Assembly: GCA_003024985.2 (NCBI GenBank)
Contig: PXIH01S0000833.1
From: Euperipatoides rowelli
Taxonomy: Eukaryota; Onychophora; Udeonychophora; Euonychophora; Peripatopsidae
Length of the DNA stretch: 10,241 bases
Direction: 5' to 3' (one strand)
In this document: positions 8,218-10,241 of the stretch, piece by piece
How the letters are laid out: the number at the start of each line of letters is the position of its first letter
Position numbering within the stretch: position 1 is the stretch's first letter
Position numbers and translations under genes: made by a program
The notes under the pieces: generated by a model
Database searches by the model: none
Seen by the model: only the letters and a program-made list of their open reading frames with translations
What the model was told of the DNA's origin: nothing

Positions 8218-8362
8218 AAATGTGATAATTTTAGGCCTGCGGGCCTAGTCGAGCGGTCAAAGTCAGATCACTCGGTGCCACAGGACCAAGTCCGTCCCTG
8301 ATTCGAATCCGGCAAAAGCCTGTGCCGGATTTTTTTTTTTTTTTTAAATGTGATAATTTTAG
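8218..8362 (+). mobile_element. tRNA-derived SINE with 17-bp target duplication and poly-T tail
   Basis: The body (8235-8345) is bracketed by perfect 17-bp direct repeats AAATGTGATAATTTTAG (8218-8234 and 8346-8362). It begins with a tRNA-like 5' half. GGGCCTAGTCGAGCGG (8241-8256) resembles RNA polymerase III box A of a Leu/Ser-type tRNA, and GATTCGAATCC (8300-8310) is a near-canonical box B, about 45 bases later. Just after box B, TCCGGCA (8308-8314) and TGCCGGA (8323-8329) form a perfect 7-bp hairpin, followed by 16 T (8330-8345). The body is GC-rich against its surroundings. Perfect duplications argue for a fairly recent insertion. It has no coding capacity and would use a LINE's reverse transcriptase. 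The poly-T end, rather than poly-A or a simple repeat, is unusual. Confidence 0.85.
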
Positions 8363-8885
8363 AGAAAAAAAATGTAGCCTAAATGAAACATGTTTGGTGA
8401 AAGATAACGACAGTGTGATAAAAGTATGAGATATTATCTGACCTGTCAATATTTTATCAGGTTCCATAACAGGTAAAAATTAAAGAGAAAAATATGAAAC
8501 TAATGAAATGCAATCAAATGAATGATGACTGTATAATACATCAGTCATCTAACATTAAAACACACTATGCTGTGAAAACAAGAAAATCCATACCGGTAGT
8601 AAAAATGATAATAAAAAATTACAGTACTACTGAGAAATTTCACAACAAATGTTAGAAATTTATAACCATTTATTATATTATTAATATTGTTTCAACTTTT
8701 GTTGACTGGGTATTCACCCAGATTTTTAAGTTTGAAAATTTTATTAAAACTTTTTGTTACCATTTTCTACTTTTTTTAAAATAAACGTTTCATGAGATAA
8801 TAACTGGACTATGAATTTTCAGTAGAAAAACTAAAGGCTTGTGATGTGTAAGCTGTTATTTATCGTAAGCATTGATTGTGATTTA
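8363..8885. other. AT-rich DNA, no gene seen
   Basis: No coding blocks, element termini or structured RNA were recognised. An open frame on the minus strand overlapping the SINE and its flank is explained by the SINE. Confidence 0.55.
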
Positions 8886-8981
8886 CATATATACAGTATA
8901 TACACGATAGATATACAGTATATACACGATAGATATATATATATACAGTATATACACGATATATATGCAGTATATACACGN
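8886..8981. repeat. AT-rich tandem repeat with four CAGTATATACACG cores
   Basis: The 13-bp core CAGTATATACACG occurs at 8894-8906, 8916-8928, 8946-8958 and 8968-8980, so spacing is 22, 30 and 22 bases. The linkers are GATAGATATA-type, with an expanded (AT)n in the middle. An ambiguous base (N) follows the last core at 8981, suggesting unresolved copy number or allelic variation. Confidence 0.9.
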
Positions 8982-9740
8982 GTATATAACACCTATATTG
9001 ATATTTATATATAAAACAAATTTAGTTTGATTTTAGCTGAGTTAGTATACTACTATGTACATAGTCGTATATTGATGTTAAATCAAGAAAATATGCTGTA
9101 CATAGAAATAAATTTTAAGATTTTTTTTTTAAGAAATTTTACAAAAAATGTAAAGAAATATGCCTGAACATGTAAAAGTGAAGTTTACTGAAAATAAAAT
9201 ATGTTTTTATAACAGAATGTAAAAAAAAATTTCCACATTAGTGTTATATTTATTTACTAAACTTCCAAATGATGGCAGCAATTTATTAAGGATTTTTTTT
9301 TACTTCAATAATTTTAAATTTAGTTTTTATTTTGCTAAAACTACAAAAGAAGGTGGTCAGATTCCGTTATTTGCCCATCAATAAGGCTGATGGCAGTAAG
9401 TTGAAATTATCTAGATTTGCGTTCAGCAAAAGATTGTTTCGCCGCTAGATTATCCTAGGTTTCAGGGTTTATCATCAGGTATATTCATTAAACTTACAAA
9501 AAAATTAATTTCAGTACATTATTTAAGAAATTTCTTATACCAACATGCAACTGATTAAAATAATTTACATAAATGAACCTAGCACCTAAGCATATGGTTC
9601 ATTTTCACAATATTGATGAGATTGGAAATAATATCATATATAAATAAATAAAATCAAAAATATAGTTATGAATATTAATAAGTTGGTTAGTTATAGTTAT
9701 ATTGGGGCGATTGCAGTTTTGTGTTTCGTTCCTTTTCAAA
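8982..9740. other. AT-rich DNA, no gene seen
   Basis: No coding block was recognised. A 9-bp inverted repeat (AAATGAACC at 9571-9579 and GGTTCATTT at 9596-9604, 16-base spacer) is the only distinct structure. Base composition becomes less AT-rich from about 9700. Confidence 0.5.
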
Positions 9741-9811
9741 ATGGCCGCCGAGTCCAGACGTAAATTACCGATAATAAGCAGACACCTTTCTNATGATGAA
9801 GAAAATCTACT
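9741..9811 (+). CDS. Possible first coding exon of an unrecognised gene
   Basis: An ATG in a favourable context (TCAAAATGGCC) opens 24 sense codons reading MAAESRRKLPIISRHLS, an N-containing codon at 9792-9794, then DEENLL, before a TAA at 9813-9815. The start is basic and the end acidic, with mixed composition unlike the surrounding AT-rich DNA. A GTAAAT at 9812-9817 could be a splice donor, in which case the exon ends at 9811 and the gene runs off to the right. I do not recognise the protein. It could equally belong to a transposon, because the end of this segment (9793-9815) is duplicated at 9869-9888. Confidence 0.28.
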
Positions 9812-9888
9812 GTAAATTTGGTCTGACTGGATAAGTTAATTTCTTGTTTGTTATCTGTGATGTCATAGATGATGAAAATCTACTGTAA
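9793..9888. repeat. Short direct repeat, copies differing by one codon
   Basis: Bases 9793-9815 (ATGATGAAGAAAATCTACTG then TAA) recur at 9869-9888 with exactly three bases (one GAA codon) fewer and otherwise identical. Each copy ends in CTGTAA, which in both cases could also be a splice donor (GTAAAT, GTAAGG). This may be a local duplication of the end of the candidate exon or a product of transposon insertion. Confidence 0.7.
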
Positions 9889-10241
9889 GGCTGCTCTCAG
9901 ACCTGGAGATTTTTGACGAGCGTGTCCTCCGCCTGTTTGAAATTTTTTTGTTTTCGTGTATAGGTTTCACACTAATGGGATTTCAACCACCTGCTGTCAC
10001 TGAGCGTAATTCCACTGCTTTTAGTCCGCATGGGCTCCGCTACTAGCTTGTTGCTGTCAGCGGATTCAGCTGTAGTTATTAGCCAGCCAGCTTAGAACGA
10101 GCGGAGATTGTTGTCATCAAATCACATTACCTTCAATGTTATTTGAAGCGAGTATCCAGACCCAGGGTATTTAGTACATGGTGGTCTATTGAAGTGGCTA
10201 TTGTTTACGAAAAATATAGTATTAAATAAATGAAATAAAGT
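9889..10241. mobile_element. GC-richer segment, possible DNA-transposon terminus
   Basis: From 9889 to about 10160 the sequence is clearly richer in GC and CpG than the rest of the window. It begins GGCTGCTCTCAGACC directly after TAA (9886-9888). A GC-rich G-starting end next to a TAA trinucleotide resembles the TWA-flanked termini of PIF/Harbinger-type elements. The opposite terminus is not in the window and no transposase frame was recognised. The alternative is a promoter or 5' region of a gene to the right, in line with the candidate exon at 9741. There is no coding block in it that I can support. Confidence 0.3.

Noticed and set aside
8235-8314. Functional tRNA gene
   Set aside because: Box A and box B are present, but no complementary acceptor stem can be formed and the unit has target duplications, so it is a SINE.
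8231-8467. 78-codon open frame on the minus strand
   Set aside because: It runs antisense through the tRNA-derived SINE and its T-tail, which gives the run of Lys codons; the GC-rich SINE explains the lack of stops.
9571-9604. 9-bp inverted repeat as a MITE or regulatory hairpin
   Set aside because: Short stem with a 16-base spacer, no target duplication and no neighbouring feature; within chance expectation for this composition.

Overview
This is an AT-rich, gene-poor eukaryotic window. Short spliced-exon signals, long poly-A/poly-T runs, cut-and-paste transposons with TTAA targets, a tRNA-derived SINE and a FAS1-family exon all suggest an animal genome. An insect, possibly hemipteran, is my best guess, but only by inference. 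There are no operons, ribosome binding sites or CRISPR-like arrays. Long open frames are almost absent. Most of the identifiable content is decayed mobile DNA, found by reading broken frames rather than by ORF length.

Layout: 1-1195 is featureless AT-rich DNA apart from a small (CAT)5. 1196-1598 holds a short acidic open frame running into a degenerate array of seven ~40-bp units. 1680-2307 is a 628-bp piggyBac-type MITE with 16-bp inverted ends. 2312-4099 is featureless except for a perfect 12-bp-stem hairpin at 3031-3064. 4100-5715 is a dead piggyBac-family transposase, split by a second TTAA-flanked 650-bp MITE (4366-5015). Next to it, on the minus strand, is the 3' end of a LINE reverse-transcriptase ORF (5724-6135).

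The one convincing host coding segment is 6353-6546, plus strand. It is a terminal exon with a good splice acceptor. It carries the end of a fasciclin (FAS1) domain and a short hydrophobic C-terminus that looks like a GPI-anchor signal. No other FAS1 exon is visible upstream, so if the exon is real, the left 6.3 kb is probably its last intron and the transposon relics lie inside that intron. The 3' UTR probably runs to poly(A) signals at 7507 or 7679-7690.

The right part is probably intergenic. It has a repeat shared with the second MITE (8112-8140), a tRNA-derived SINE with perfect 17-bp target duplications and an unusual poly-T tail (8235-8345), a ~22-bp tandem repeat (8886-8981), and from about 9700 a GC-richer stretch. 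That stretch has a possible first coding exon (9741-9811) and a possible transposon terminus (9889). I see no new multi-gene system. The most interesting points are a MITE nested in frame inside a related transposase, a catalytic Asp-to-Tyr change in that transposase, and the poly-T-tailed SINE.
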